DNA from: Streptacidiphilus rugosus AM-16
GTDB lineage: Bacteria; Actinomycetota; Actinomycetes; Streptomycetales; Streptomycetaceae
Assembly: GCF_000744655.1 (NCBI RefSeq)
Contig: NZ_JQMJ01000004.1
Span: 496,001-560,000 of the forward strand
Direction of reading: 5' to 3'
DNA length: 64,000 nt
Shown here: in pieces, positions 27,272 through 35,107 of the stretch
Layout of the letters: each line of letters starts with the position of its first letter
Position numbering within the stretch: the stretch's first letter is position 1
The notes under the pieces: generated by a model
The model's input: the letters and a program-made list of their open reading frames with translations, nothing else
Told to the model about the DNA's origin: nothing
Databases searched by the model: none
Program-made: the position numbers and the translations under genes

Positions 27272-28144
27272 ATGCCACTCGAACAGACCGGGGCGGTCGT
27301 GGTCGGTCTCGATCCCTCCGCCCACGCCCGAGCCGCGCTGCACTGGGCCGCGAAGGAGGCCGCCCTGCGCGACTCCGTCCTGCGCATCGGCCATGCCTGG
27401 TCCCTCAGCGCCTACGACCTGCCCGGTCCGCACCCGCTCTACGACGCGCCCCGGGCACGTGCGGCCGCGCAGGACTTCGTCGACCGGGCCGCCGCAGAGG
27501 CCCGCGCCGGGCATCCGCGGCTCAAGGTCGAGGCCCTCCTGCTCGACGTCAACGCTGTGGACGGGCTGCTGCACCTGGCCGAGTCGGCCGACCTGCTGGT
27601 GGTGGGTAGTCGGGGCGTGAACGCTTTCGTCAAACTCCTCCTCGGCTCGGTCAGCGAGGGAGTGGTGGCCTTCAGTCCCGTGCCGACCGTGCTGGTCACG
27701 GTGGAGGAGGAGCCGGCGGCAGCGGGCGCCCCCGTCGTGGTGGGCGTCGGCGCAGACGGGGCTGCTCCGCTGGAGTTCGCGTTCGCGGCCGCGGAGCGGC
27801 GCGGAACGCGACTCGAGGCCGTCCGTGCCCTGCTGCGCCCGCGACACCTGCCGGGGTACCTGTCCATCCCTCCGATCGATCACCGGGGCCACGACGGAGC
27901 GGAGCGGGCGGAGGTCGAGCGGCTCGTGGAAGAGGCCCACAGGGCCCACCCGGCAGTCGGGTTCCGCGTCCGGGTCGGCCCCGGTCTGCCGGAGGAACTG
28001 CTGCTGGACGCGTCCACCCACGCCTCCCTGCTGGTGGTCGGCGGCCACCACCGGCACGGACGGTTCGGTCCGTCCACAGGTCGAGTGGCCAAAGTGGCGA
28101 TGCACATGTCCAGGGCCCCGGTGGCGATCCTCCCCAGGAGCTGA
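27272..28144 (+). CDS. Universal stress protein, two UspA domains
   Basis: 290 residues from ATG 27272 (CAGGAG upstream). Domain 1 begins AVVVGLDPSAHARAALHWA and has an intact ATP loop GSRGVNAFVKLLLGS; domain 2 begins VVVGVGADGAAPLEF and has a His-rich degenerate loop GGHHRHGRFGPSTGRV. Same branch as the proteins at 4618 and 28282. Divergent from hsp20 with a shared palindrome. Confidence 0.93.
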   Translation: MPLEQTGAVVVGLDPSAHARAALHWAAKEAALRDSVLRIGHAWSLSAYDLPGPHPLYDAPRARAAAQDFVDRAAAEARAGHPRLKVEALLLDVNAVDGLLHLAESADLLVVGSRGVNAFVKLLLGSVSEGVVAFSPVPTVLVTVEEEPAAAGAPVVVGVGADGAAPLEFAFAAAERRGTRLEAVRALLRPRHLPGYLSIPPIDHRGHDGAERAEVERLVEEAHRAHPAVGFRVRVGPGLPEELLLDASTHASLLVVGGHHRHGRFGPSTGRVAKVAMHMSRAPVAILPRS

Positions 28145-28161
28145 AGCCGCCGGGAGATCGA

Positions 28162-28197
28162 AGGCCGGTCGGACCGCGTCGCCGGGCCGGTCAGCCC
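28162..28197. promoter_or_regulatory. Two degenerate OsdR/DosR-type boxes (14a, 14b)
   Basis: AGGCCGGTCGGACC at 28162-28175 and GGGCCGGTCAGCCC at 28184-28197, centres 22 bp apart (two helical turns), 106 and 84 bp before the next universal stress gene. Tandem weak sites at this spacing are a known DosR arrangement. Confidence 0.45.
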
Positions 28198-28281
28198 CTG
28201 CCCGGCGACGCCGGACCGGGTCAGCCTGGGACTGACACAGGGTCACGTGACGACACCTGTCCGAACTGTGGGAGGTACACG

Positions 28282-29160
28282 ATGAGCAGGCGAAGCAGCG
28301 GGGCCGTCGTCGTCGGCCTCGACCCGTCCGCGGACTCCCGGGCCGCGCTGGTCTGGGCCGCTGACGAGGCGGAGCGGCGCGGTGCCACCCTGCGGATCGG
28401 CCACTCCTGGAACCTGGAGGCCTACCGGCTGCCCCGGGCGGATCTCGCTGAGATCGCCGAGCCGGCTCGGAACGCGGCGTGGACGCTGCTGGAGCAGGCC
28501 GCCGACCAGGCGCGTCAGCGCCACCCGGGGCTGCCCGTGGAACCTGAGCTGATCGAGGAACCTCCGGTCGAGGGCCTGCTGCGGATGGCCGCCACCGACG
28601 CGGATGTGGTCGTCACCGGGCGGCGCGGTCTCCATGGCTTCCGGACCTTCCTGCTGGGGTCGGTGAGCCGCGGAGTCGTCGCCCACGCCCCGGTGCCGGC
28701 CGTCGTCGTGTCGCACGGGGGCACACCGCGCACGCACGGGCCGGTCGTCCTGGGTGTGGCGCCCGAGAGCGACACCCCCGTGGACTTCGCCTTCGGTCAG
28801 GCCGAAATGCGCGGCGTTCCGCTGGTGGCGGTGCGGGCGTGGACGCGTCCGCAGCCGGCGACAGGACACCGGTTCCTGCTCCCGCGGGACGCGGAGCAGC
28901 GCACGAAGGAGGAAGCCGCGGACCTGGACAGGCTGCTGGCCCCAGCACGCGCCGCGCACCCGGGGGTCGCGGTCATCACCCGGGTGGTCGCGGCAGTCCC
29001 CGAGCAGGCGATCGTGGAATCGGCGCAGGACGCCTGCCTGGTCGTGGTCGGCGCCCACCGACGGCTGACCCGGTTCGGGCTTCCGATCGGCCGGGTCCCG
29101 CAACGGGTCATGCACGCGGCCCCCTGCCCGGTCGCCGTGGTGCCGCAACCGCGGCGCTGA
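28282..29160 (+). CDS. Universal stress protein, two UspA domains
   Basis: 292 residues, ATG after GGGAGGTAC. Domain 1 begins AVVVGLDPSADSRAALVWA with ATP loop GRRGLHGFRTFLLGS; domain 2 ends with GAHRRLTRFGLPIGRVPQRV and a VAVVPQP strand. Near-paralogue of 4618-5490 (shared ELIEE..GLLRMAA and LPIGRVP). Followed after 93 bp by another universal stress gene. Confidence 0.93.
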   Translation: MSRRSSGAVVVGLDPSADSRAALVWAADEAERRGATLRIGHSWNLEAYRLPRADLAEIAEPARNAAWTLLEQAADQARQRHPGLPVEPELIEEPPVEGLLRMAATDADVVVTGRRGLHGFRTFLLGSVSRGVVAHAPVPAVVVSHGGTPRTHGPVVLGVAPESDTPVDFAFGQAEMRGVPLVAVRAWTRPQPATGHRFLLPRDAEQRTKEEAADLDRLLAPARAAHPGVAVITRVVAAVPEQAIVESAQDACLVVVGAHRRLTRFGLPIGRVPQRVMHAAPCPVAVVPQPRR

Positions 29161-29253
29161 CGCTGTTCGGTGCCCCGCCTCACGCGGGACGCCGTCCGCG
29201 GGCGTCGGCAGAGAGCCTCGCCCGTACTGGGCGCACCGGAAGGGAGCACAGCC

Positions 29254-30105
29254 ATGAACCGCGCCGTGATCGTCGGAGTCGACGGCTCGGCCCCGAGCCT
29301 CGCCGCCGCCGCATGGGCCGCCGAGACGGCGGTCCTGACCGGGGCCCCGCTGCGGCTGCTGTTCGTCGACACCCGGCGTCCTGGGCTCGACGCGCCGGCC
29401 GGCTCGTACGCCCGGAACCGCGCCGAGGCGGTGCGGATGCTCGACCGCACGGTCCTGGATCTGCGCACCCGGCACCCCGGGCTGAGGGCCGACGTCGAAC
29501 TGCTCCCGGGCAGCACGATCGCCCAACTGCTCGCCGCCTCTGCGGACGCGACCGCTCTGGTACTGGGCTCGCGCGGGACGGATCGGTTCACGCGGCCTGC
29601 CCCGGGTGCCACGGTGCAGGCCGTCACGGCCCGCGCCCAGCAACCCGTCGTCCTGGCGCCCAACCGCCCAGCCCAGCGGATGACCCACCGCCCTCAGATC
29701 GTGCTGGCCCTCGACCCCGGCCGGGCGGTCGAGACGGTGGTCGAGTTCGCGCTGAGCCAGGCGCAGGCACGCACGCTGCCACTGCGCGTGGTGCACGCCT
29801 GGGCGCCGCCGGCCCTGTGGGTCACCTGGCCGATACCGCCGGGTGAGGCGGAGCGGGCCACCGCCGAGGACCATGTCGAGCAGCGGCTGCGCGATCTGGT
29901 GCTGCCCCTGGCCGCCAAGCATCCGAAGGTCGAGGTCCGCTTCGACACGCGCACCGGCGAAGCCGCGCACGTCGTCGTCGACGAGGCGGGCCGCGCCGAC
30001 CTTCTCGTCCTCGGTCGCCGCCGACACACGGGGGCGCTCGGGCCGGTCGCCCGGGCGGCGATCCACCGGGCTGCGTGTCCGATCGCGCTGGTCCCGCACG
30101 GCTGA
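29254..30105 (+). CDS. Universal stress protein, two UspA domains (second subfamily)
   Basis: 283 residues from ATG 29254 (GGAAGGGAG upstream). Domain 1 begins AVIVGVDGSAPSLAAAAWA; its loop reads GSRGTDRFTRPAPGA, so the last Ser of the ATP motif is Ala and binding may be weaker. Domain 2 holds WPIPPGEAERATAEDHV, nearly the same as in 18008-18862, its paralogue. No good palindrome of its own was seen, so it is probably read through from 28282. Confidence 0.92.
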   Translation: MNRAVIVGVDGSAPSLAAAAWAAETAVLTGAPLRLLFVDTRRPGLDAPAGSYARNRAEAVRMLDRTVLDLRTRHPGLRADVELLPGSTIAQLLAASADATALVLGSRGTDRFTRPAPGATVQAVTARAQQPVVLAPNRPAQRMTHRPQIVLALDPGRAVETVVEFALSQAQARTLPLRVVHAWAPPALWVTWPIPPGEAERATAEDHVEQRLRDLVLPLAAKHPKVEVRFDTRTGEAAHVVVDEAGRADLLVLGRRRHTGALGPVARAAIHRAACPIALVPHG

Positions 30106-30126
30106 GCGCCGGGCAGCCGCTCAGCC
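30100..30126. terminator. Convergent hairpin
   Basis: A 9-bp inverted repeat (30100-30108 and 30118-30126) that contains the stop codons of both the universal stress gene and the convergent CopD-like gene. Confidence 0.5.
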
Positions 30127-30522
30127 GGCCAGCAGCACCCCCAGGAAGAGCGCCGACAGGGAGCTCAACCCGGTCAGCGCGCCGAAGACCGCCAACCCTG
30201 CCGTGCTGCGGGACCGGGCGTGACAGTAGGCGGACAGTCCTGACACCGCGACCACGACCAGCTTCACGACCAGGGTGGTCCGGTAGGCGCCGTGATCCTT
30301 GGCTTGCTCGGCCACGACGTTCCACGCGCCCGTCGCCAGCAGCACGGCGAACGCGGGCCAGGCCACCTGGTTGAAGCGCCGCGCCGCCGCCTTCGGCGCT
30401 GCCGCGCCCACGGCTCGCAGCGCCGTCACCAGTGCCGCCAGGGTGAGCTGGCCGCCCAACCAGACGGTCGCGGCGAGGACATGGAGAAACAGCCGTACGG
30501 TGTCCCAGCCGGCGGTCAGCAT
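30121..30522 (-). CDS. CopD-like small membrane protein
   Basis: 133 residues with four predicted helices: WDTVRLFLHVLAATVWLGGQ, PAFAVLLATGAWNVV, LVVKLVVVAVSGLSAYCHAR and a last helix ending LFLGVLLAG. The H..W..G.. layout of the first helix is that of CopD/DUF2269-type proteins, which handle copper or heme. Start ATG 30522 without a strong ribosome site; a GTG a few codons upstream is possible. Role here unknown. Confidence 0.65.
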   Translation of the reverse strand: MLTAGWDTVRLFLHVLAATVWLGGQLTLAALVTALRAVGAAAPKAAARRFNQVAWPAFAVLLATGAWNVVAEQAKDHGAYRTTLVVKLVVVAVSGLSAYCHARSRSTAGLAVFGALTGLSSLSALFLGVLLAG

Positions 30523-31236
30523 GGTGACAGTGTGCCGTGCGACCCGGCCAGGGCTCAGGACGCGCCGATCGTCGTGGCGACCGCGCCCGGCGAGGTGGCG
30601 GACGCTGTCCGCAAGGGCGGGCGCGGAGGAGACGCCGACGATCAGGCCGATTCCCGAACATCCAGGGCAACTGTCACGGTCCCGGCCGCCGGAGGGTCTG
30701 ATCGCCGCAGGTGGGCTTTCCGCAACTCCACCCTGCGCCTCACCGCTGTTGTGAGACCGGTGCCTTCGCCGACCGCACTCCGCCGTGCCCCCGATCTGCC
30801 GCCGGCAGGTCGGCTGCCCCTCCTGCAACGCTGCGCCCGCAAGCGGTTCCGGTCGCCCATAGTGCACAGCCGAGCGCGCAGGACGCAGGCACGACCACGA
30901 GGCCCAGGCTGCGGCGGCGTCGGCAAGGGGCCCACCGGCGGACAGGTACTGGACCCAAGGTCCCTAGGACAGTACCGGCACCGGAGAGACGCTGGTGAAA
31001 GGCTGGCTCGACCGCCTCCCCGGCAGCCGAGCACGCGGCCGACGAACTCGACCGAGCCCGGCGGAGATCGACAAGGCGACCACGGAAGCAGACGCACATC
31101 CAGCCGGGGCTCTCACGGCGCGAGAGAACCCGCTGAGGAGGTGTCGGCAGGTCGGACCGCTGCGCGGGCTTGTTCGTCCCGGACCCGCCGCCGGCAGTGA
31201 GGGAGCCGTGAGGCGACCAGACCCAGGAGAACGGTG
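30523..31236. other. Intergenic stretch, no gene recognised
   Basis: 714 bp. Frames on both strands look like Arg/Pro-rich shadows without family resemblance. A 7-bp inverted repeat (30945-30951 and 30970-30976) surrounds GGACCC..GGTCC. A loose palindrome-like GGGCTTGTTCGTCCC at 31166-31180 lies ahead of the flavodoxin and could be a poor operator. Confidence 0.4.
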
Positions 31237-31776
31237 ATGAAGTACATCGCAATCGTCTACGAGAGCCTGTTCGGCAACACTCGCCAGATCGCCGAGACGA
31301 TCCGCGATGAGCTGCGGGCCTCCCACCCCGAAGCCGAAGTCGACTGCCTCCGGGTCGACCAGGCGGATCCAGAACATCTGGAGTCGGTCGACCTGCTGGT
31401 CGTCGGGGGTCCGACCCACCTGTACGGCATGTCCTCCCGTGTCTCACGGAAGATGGGCGTGAAGGCCGAGCGGGCGAAGATCGCGCAGGGCGAGACGGTG
31501 CGCGAGCCTGAGCCGGGCGCCCAGGGCCCGGGAGTCCGCACCTGGCTCCGGGCCCTGCACACGGCCCAAGGCCGCCCTCGCGCGGCGGCCTTCGACACCC
31601 GCACCGGCATGCTCACCGCCGGCGGTGCGGCTCACGGGATCGCTCGCGGGCTGCGCGGTCACGGCTACGAACTCATCGCGCCACCCATGGGGTTCATCGT
31701 CGACGGCGCGGCAGACGGCCCTCTGCAGACCGGGGAGATCGACCGCGCACGATCTTGGGCGGCGACTCTCGGCTGA
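31237..31776 (+). CDS. Flavodoxin
   Basis: 179 residues from ATG 31237 (AGGAGA upstream; GTG 31234 also possible). N-terminal IVYESLFGNTRQIAETI is the FMN phosphate loop, VVGGPTHLYGMSSR the second flavin contact, and the C terminus MGFIVDGAADGPLQTGEIDRA fits long-chain flavodoxins. One- or two-electron carrier. A second flavodoxin-type protein is encoded at 7782. Such proteins replace ferredoxin or serve nitroreductase-type partners. Confidence 0.87.
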   Translation: MKYIAIVYESLFGNTRQIAETIRDELRASHPEAEVDCLRVDQADPEHLESVDLLVVGGPTHLYGMSSRVSRKMGVKAERAKIAQGETVREPEPGAQGPGVRTWLRALHTAQGRPRAAAFDTRTGMLTAGGAAHGIARGLRGHGYELIAPPMGFIVDGAADGPLQTGEIDRARSWAATLG

Positions 31777-31998
31777 CCCCTGACCACTCCACACCGGGCG
31801 ACCGAGCACGGTCTGATCCGGCCGTCGGAACCAGGGCGGGGGCACGCGCGCATCGACGGCCTGCCGGGCGCGGCCGTCGTGGTCGGTTTGGTCCTCAACC
31901 TCGCCCAGGACTGGTGGTGCGCCGCATGGGCCACCGGGTACGTGCTCGTCCGCCATGCGGCCCGCGAGGTCAGGGAGACCTTCTCGGCGGACCATTGA
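31777..31998 (+). pseudogene. Possible remnant of a small membrane-protein gene
   Basis: Directly after the flavodoxin stop, in the same frame, lies an open stretch of about 73 codons to TGA 31998 with protein-like text near its end (AAVVVGLVLNLAQDWWCAAW, then RHAAREVRETFSADH), but no ATG and only an internal GTG at 31879. It could be a decayed gene that lost its start, or chance. Confidence 0.25.
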
Positions 31999-32032
31999 CG
32001 CACGGTCGGCCCAGCGCGGCAACCCATCGTCG

Positions 32033-32068
32033 AGGCGAGCGTCGTCAATCCTTCGACGACGCTCGCCT
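32033..32068. terminator. Hairpin terminator
   Basis: A perfect 14-bp inverted repeat (32033-32046 and 32055-32068) with an 8-base loop, downstream of the flavodoxin region. The remaining 32069-32432 shows no gene; an AT-richer patch at 32225-32300 may hold a promoter for the next gene. Confidence 0.65.
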
Positions 32069-32432
32069 GGCCGACGTGCTCGAGCAGGCGAGCGCGTAGG
32101 TCATATTCCTGCGCACGCTGGGTGCCCGCCTCCACCGAGACGATCCGGTGACCGGCCTCCTGCGAGGCCTCGGCCCGGACAGCGGTGCACTGCGGGACGA
32201 TCGCCTCCGCGGCAGGTGATGTGAGGGTTTCTCAAACCGCTCTGAAACGCCGCCGACTCATTGTTTGGGCATGTACGCGCCAGTAGCCTCACCATTGCCA
32301 CCCTGACGGGGTGCCGGATTCACGTCTGCAGCCGAGTTCTGAGGTGCTCATCAACTCTTCACTCCAAGAACCCGCCTATGGCTCGGCGCCACGCGGGCGC
32401 GCCCAGTTTCTCGCCGCTCGCGGACCGGGAAG

Positions 32433-32813
32433 GTGAGCCACCAGATGAGCAGGTCCCGCGCGGGGGCCGGAACGACGGGGCGGGCCCTGCCGGTTCCCTG
32501 CGCCGACGGCGCCGGCGACCGCAGCTGCATCGTGTGCCGGCAGGGTTGTGACACCGGCCTCGCGTTCATCGGCGAGGCCGAATGGAGCATGATCGGCCTG
32601 GCCCTGCTCGGCATCCCCGCCGCGCGGGCGGAGAAGGTGGTCGTGCGGCAGCTCGCGAAGACGCACGGCATCACCGAGCCCGGCTTCGTGCCCGAGGGTG
32701 AAGTCATCGTGCTGGTCAGCGTGTGCCGGTCCTGCGTGGACACCTCCGGCAGCGGGTTCCCGCTGGGACCGATCAGCACGGGACAGGTTCCCGCCGTCAG
32801 ACCCGCGAACTGA
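32433..32813 (+). CDS. Uncharacterised Cys-rich protein
   Basis: 126 residues from GTG 32433, or 122 from ATG 32445; the GGGAAG site sits nearer the GTG. Two cysteine clusters: CIVCRQGC in the N-terminal third and CRSCVD near the C terminus, likely binding zinc or an Fe-S cluster. Between them, FIGEAEWSMIGLALLGIPAA and VVVRQLAKTHGITEPG. No named family recognised. Stands alone between stress genes and the TnpB element. Confidence 0.55.
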   Translation: MSHQMSRSRAGAGTTGRALPVPCADGAGDRSCIVCRQGCDTGLAFIGEAEWSMIGLALLGIPAARAEKVVVRQLAKTHGITEPGFVPEGEVIVLVSVCRSCVDTSGSGFPLGPISTGQVPAVRPAN

Positions 32814-33021
32814 CCCGACTGTGGCGGCGTCCCGGCGGACACTCCGGGACTGCGCGACCGCCATGGAGCGGTTCGTCGCACTCGACGCGGCATCTTCGCG
32901 TGCTCTCGCCGCCATCCGGTCGGCCGCGCCATCAGGTCTCCCGCCGGGGCAGGCATCTGCCGCACCACGGCCTGGCCGGGTGTCGCCTCGGTGCCCCGCA
33001 CCTGGGCGGGGGCACGAGGAG

Positions 33022-33247
33022 TCAACCGGAATTCTGGCCGCCCGTGGGCCGTGTGCCGTGCTCGAACACGGCACGGCAGCGCGGGCAGACCATGTCCGCT
33101 TCGACACGACCGCCGGTCAGGTCGATGATCGGCCGGGAGCTGGCGAGGGCCGACAGCAGGCGGTGGCACAGCGCCCAGCCCCCCTCGTCCCGGACGATGT
33201 GCCAGCGCACGCCGACCGTCGCTCCGCCCTCGGCCTTCAGGACGACC
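33022..33247 (-). pseudogene. Small CxxC protein gene lacking its start, cut at TnpB element end
   Basis: About 75 codons homologous to the protein at 3297: VVLKAEGG, VRWHIVRDEGG, ALCHRLL, and VCPRCRAVFEHG (CxxC). In the intact relative the matching LKAE follows the initiator by a few residues; here, at that point, the sequence turns into the GGGGGAGGAGTCAC end of the TnpB element and no ATG or GTG is in frame. The element therefore seems to have replaced the start codon and promoter. Whether a start within the element rescues expression is unknown. Confidence 0.6.
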
Positions 33248-33290
33248 GTGACTCCTCCCCCGGGCTGAAGCCGGGGGCTTCTCGCTAACC
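33248..33290 (-). ncRNA. Candidate 3' end of TnpB guide RNA (omega RNA scaffold)
   Basis: In this superfamily the RNA covering the tnpB 3' end and right element end serves as guide scaffold, the guide being the ~16-20 nt just outside. The GC hairpin after the tnpB stop fits. The adjoining guide would begin GGTCGTCCTGAAGGCC. The 5' boundary inside tnpB cannot be set from sequence alone. Confidence 0.45.
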
Positions 33291-34505
33291 CTTCCGGGCG
33301 TCGCGACGGACCAGCCCGGCCCGTAGAACGTTGGTGGCTCCCACTGTGTCGGCGTGCGCGGTGTGGCCGCAGGACCGGCAGTGGAACCTCTCCTGTGTGG
33401 GCCGGTTCTCCTTGGCGGTGTGCCCGCATGCGGGGCACCGCCGGGAGGTGTTGCGGGGGTCCACGGCGATCACTTCCCGACCGGCGCTTTCAGCCTTGGC
33501 GCGCAGGATCGTCAGGAACACCCCCCAACCGGCATCGTTGATCGACTTGTTCAGTCCGGCTTTGGCCGCCGCCCCGTTGCGCGGGAAGGTGCCCGGCTGG
33601 TCGGGGTCGGGGTCGGGCTTGGGCGCGGGGGCCTTGACCATGTTGCGGATCTTGAGATCCTCGTGCGCGATGAAGTCGTGCTCGCGAACCAGGGTGAGGG
33701 CGGTCTTGTGGGCGTGGTCCAGACGCTGACGCCGGACCTTGCGGTGCAGGTCGGCAACGCGCTGAACGGCTCGCTGGTGGTTGCCGGTGCGCTTGTCCCG
33801 GTGGACACGAGGGAACCGGGCCAGGGCCCGCTGTGCTGCTTGGAGCTTCGCGGCGGCCTTACGGGCGTGGCGCGGGTTGGGCACGAACTCGCCGCCCGAG
33901 TCGGCGAGGAAGTTGGCTATACCCATGTCGATGCCGACCACGGCCCGGGTCGCGGGCAGCGGTTCGGGCCGCGACTGCTCGGCGGTCAGCACGACGAACC
34001 ACTTGCGGCCCTCGCGCTTGACCGAGACCGTTTTGACCTTGCCGACCACGGCCCGGTGCCGGTTGACCTTGACGTGCCCGATGCCCTGGAACCGGACGCG
34101 GGTGACGGGGTCGTGCGGGGTGGAGTCCCAGCGGCAGCCGTCGCCGTCCTTGGGGAAGTCCACCGTGTCGAACCAGTTCACGCCCCGGAAGCGCGGGTAG
34201 CCGGGCGTCTCACCGGACTTGACCCGGCGGAAGAACGCCGCGAACGCCTTGTCCAACCGCCGAAGCGTCGCCTGCTGCGAGGAGAACGACCACCGGCCCT
34301 GCCGCTCCGGGTCGAACGCCCGGATCTCCTTGAGCTGCGCCGACTGCATCCCGTACTTGACGCTCGTCTTCGATGCGTGCTGGTAGGCGTCGCGCCGCTC
34401 CTGAAGGGCCCCGTTATAGAGAGAGCAGTGGTCACGCAGCATCTCGGCAAGCGCTTGCGTCTGGCCCACGGTGGGCCGCATGAGGAACTTGTACGCACGG
34501 ATCAC
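33285..34505 (-). CDS. tnpB: TnpB RNA-guided nuclease (OrfB)
   Basis: 406 residues from GTG 34505 (VIRAYKFLMRPT), the typical TnpB N terminus; the open frame runs slightly further to 34532. RuvC catalytic acids present: Asp193 in VGIDMGIANF, Glu282 in FIAHEDLKIRN, Asp386 in HADTVGATN. Zinc finger with CPACG and CRSCG. So the nuclease looks intact. TnpB cuts DNA next to a short motif using an RNA made from the element's right end, which keeps the element after excision. It lies across the former start of the small CxxC gene. Confidence 0.92.
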   Translation of the reverse strand: MIRAYKFLMRPTVGQTQALAEMLRDHCSLYNGALQERRDAYQHASKTSVKYGMQSAQLKEIRAFDPERQGRWSFSSQQATLRRLDKAFAAFFRRVKSGETPGYPRFRGVNWFDTVDFPKDGDGCRWDSTPHDPVTRVRFQGIGHVKVNRHRAVVGKVKTVSVKREGRKWFVVLTAEQSRPEPLPATRAVVGIDMGIANFLADSGGEFVPNPRHARKAAAKLQAAQRALARFPRVHRDKRTGNHQRAVQRVADLHRKVRRQRLDHAHKTALTLVREHDFIAHEDLKIRNMVKAPAPKPDPDPDQPGTFPRNGAAAKAGLNKSINDAGWGVFLTILRAKAESAGREVIAVDPRNTSRRCPACGHTAKENRPTQERFHCRSCGHTAHADTVGATNVLRAGLVRRDARKG

Positions 34506-34662
34506 CCGGCCCACCCCCTGCAAGGTCGACAACCAGGATCATACTACAGAACGTGAGCAACCATCACAGACAGTGGCGCAGGGATCTCCGCCGCTTCACG
34601 GCTCCGCGCCAAGGATGCCTTCCCTCCCCGACTGAAGCCGGGGATACCCTGCAAGATCATGG

Positions 34663-35070
34663 ATGGACAACGGGATCGACCATGTGGAAGACGGCTGGGA
34701 CATCCGCGCGATGCGTGGGATCGGCATCGGCGAGGTGATCATCGGGAACGTCCTGCGGCTTCACACCGGTTCGAACAGGATCGAGGTTCACAGTCCCGCC
34801 GAGCTGACGATGGAACGCGAAGTCGTGTCCGCCCACGCATCCGCACGCATCAACCTCGGCCGGCTGCCGCTGCTGCTCGACCAGGTGGTCGCCCAGGTCC
34901 ATGCGGCCGACGCCAGCAGCCTGCACGTGCGCTTCGCCAACGGCTGGCGTCTGGACGTGCCCGTTGCTCGCGGCGGCGCCCTCGGCTGGATCGTCAGCCT
35001 GCGCGGCAGCCGCTTCATCAGTTCGCTTCCGGGCGGCGGCGTGAGAATGCCCGACCGCTCGCCGGACTGA
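34663..35070 (+). CDS. DUF6188-like protein
   Basis: 135 residues, start ATG 34663 just outside the TnpB element. Pattern: IGEVIIGNVLRLHT..IEVHSPAELT, LPLLLDQVVAQVHAADASSLHVRFANGWRLDV, and a glycine-rich end. Similar small Streptomyces proteins are grouped as DUF6188, function unknown. No strong ribosome site is visible, and the insertion may have removed its natural upstream region. Confidence 0.6.
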   Translation: MDNGIDHVEDGWDIRAMRGIGIGEVIIGNVLRLHTGSNRIEVHSPAELTMEREVVSAHASARINLGRLPLLLDQVVAQVHAADASSLHVRFANGWRLDVPVARGGALGWIVSLRGSRFISSLPGGGVRMPDRSPD

Positions 35071-35107
35071 GAGCCGGCACAGGAGAAGGCGGCTTGCGGT
35101 CGGAGCG

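Larger units (their letters stand above)
33248..34650 (-). mobile_element. IS200/IS605-superfamily (IS1341-type) tnpB-only element
   Basis: Contains tnpB but no Y1 transposase tnpA. Downstream of tnpB is the hairpin-forming end AGCCCCCGGCTTCAGCC, closing with GGGGGAGGAGTCAC at 33248. Upstream, near 34626-34643, a related hairpin CCCCGACTGAAGCCGGGG marks the other end. No target duplication expected. The upper boundary is approximate. Must be moved by a tnpA elsewhere. Confidence 0.75.

Noticed and set aside
29161-29253. DosR-type box before the universal stress gene at 29254
   Set aside because: Only vague half-sites (TTCGGTGCCCCG); no pair of halves at the right spacing.
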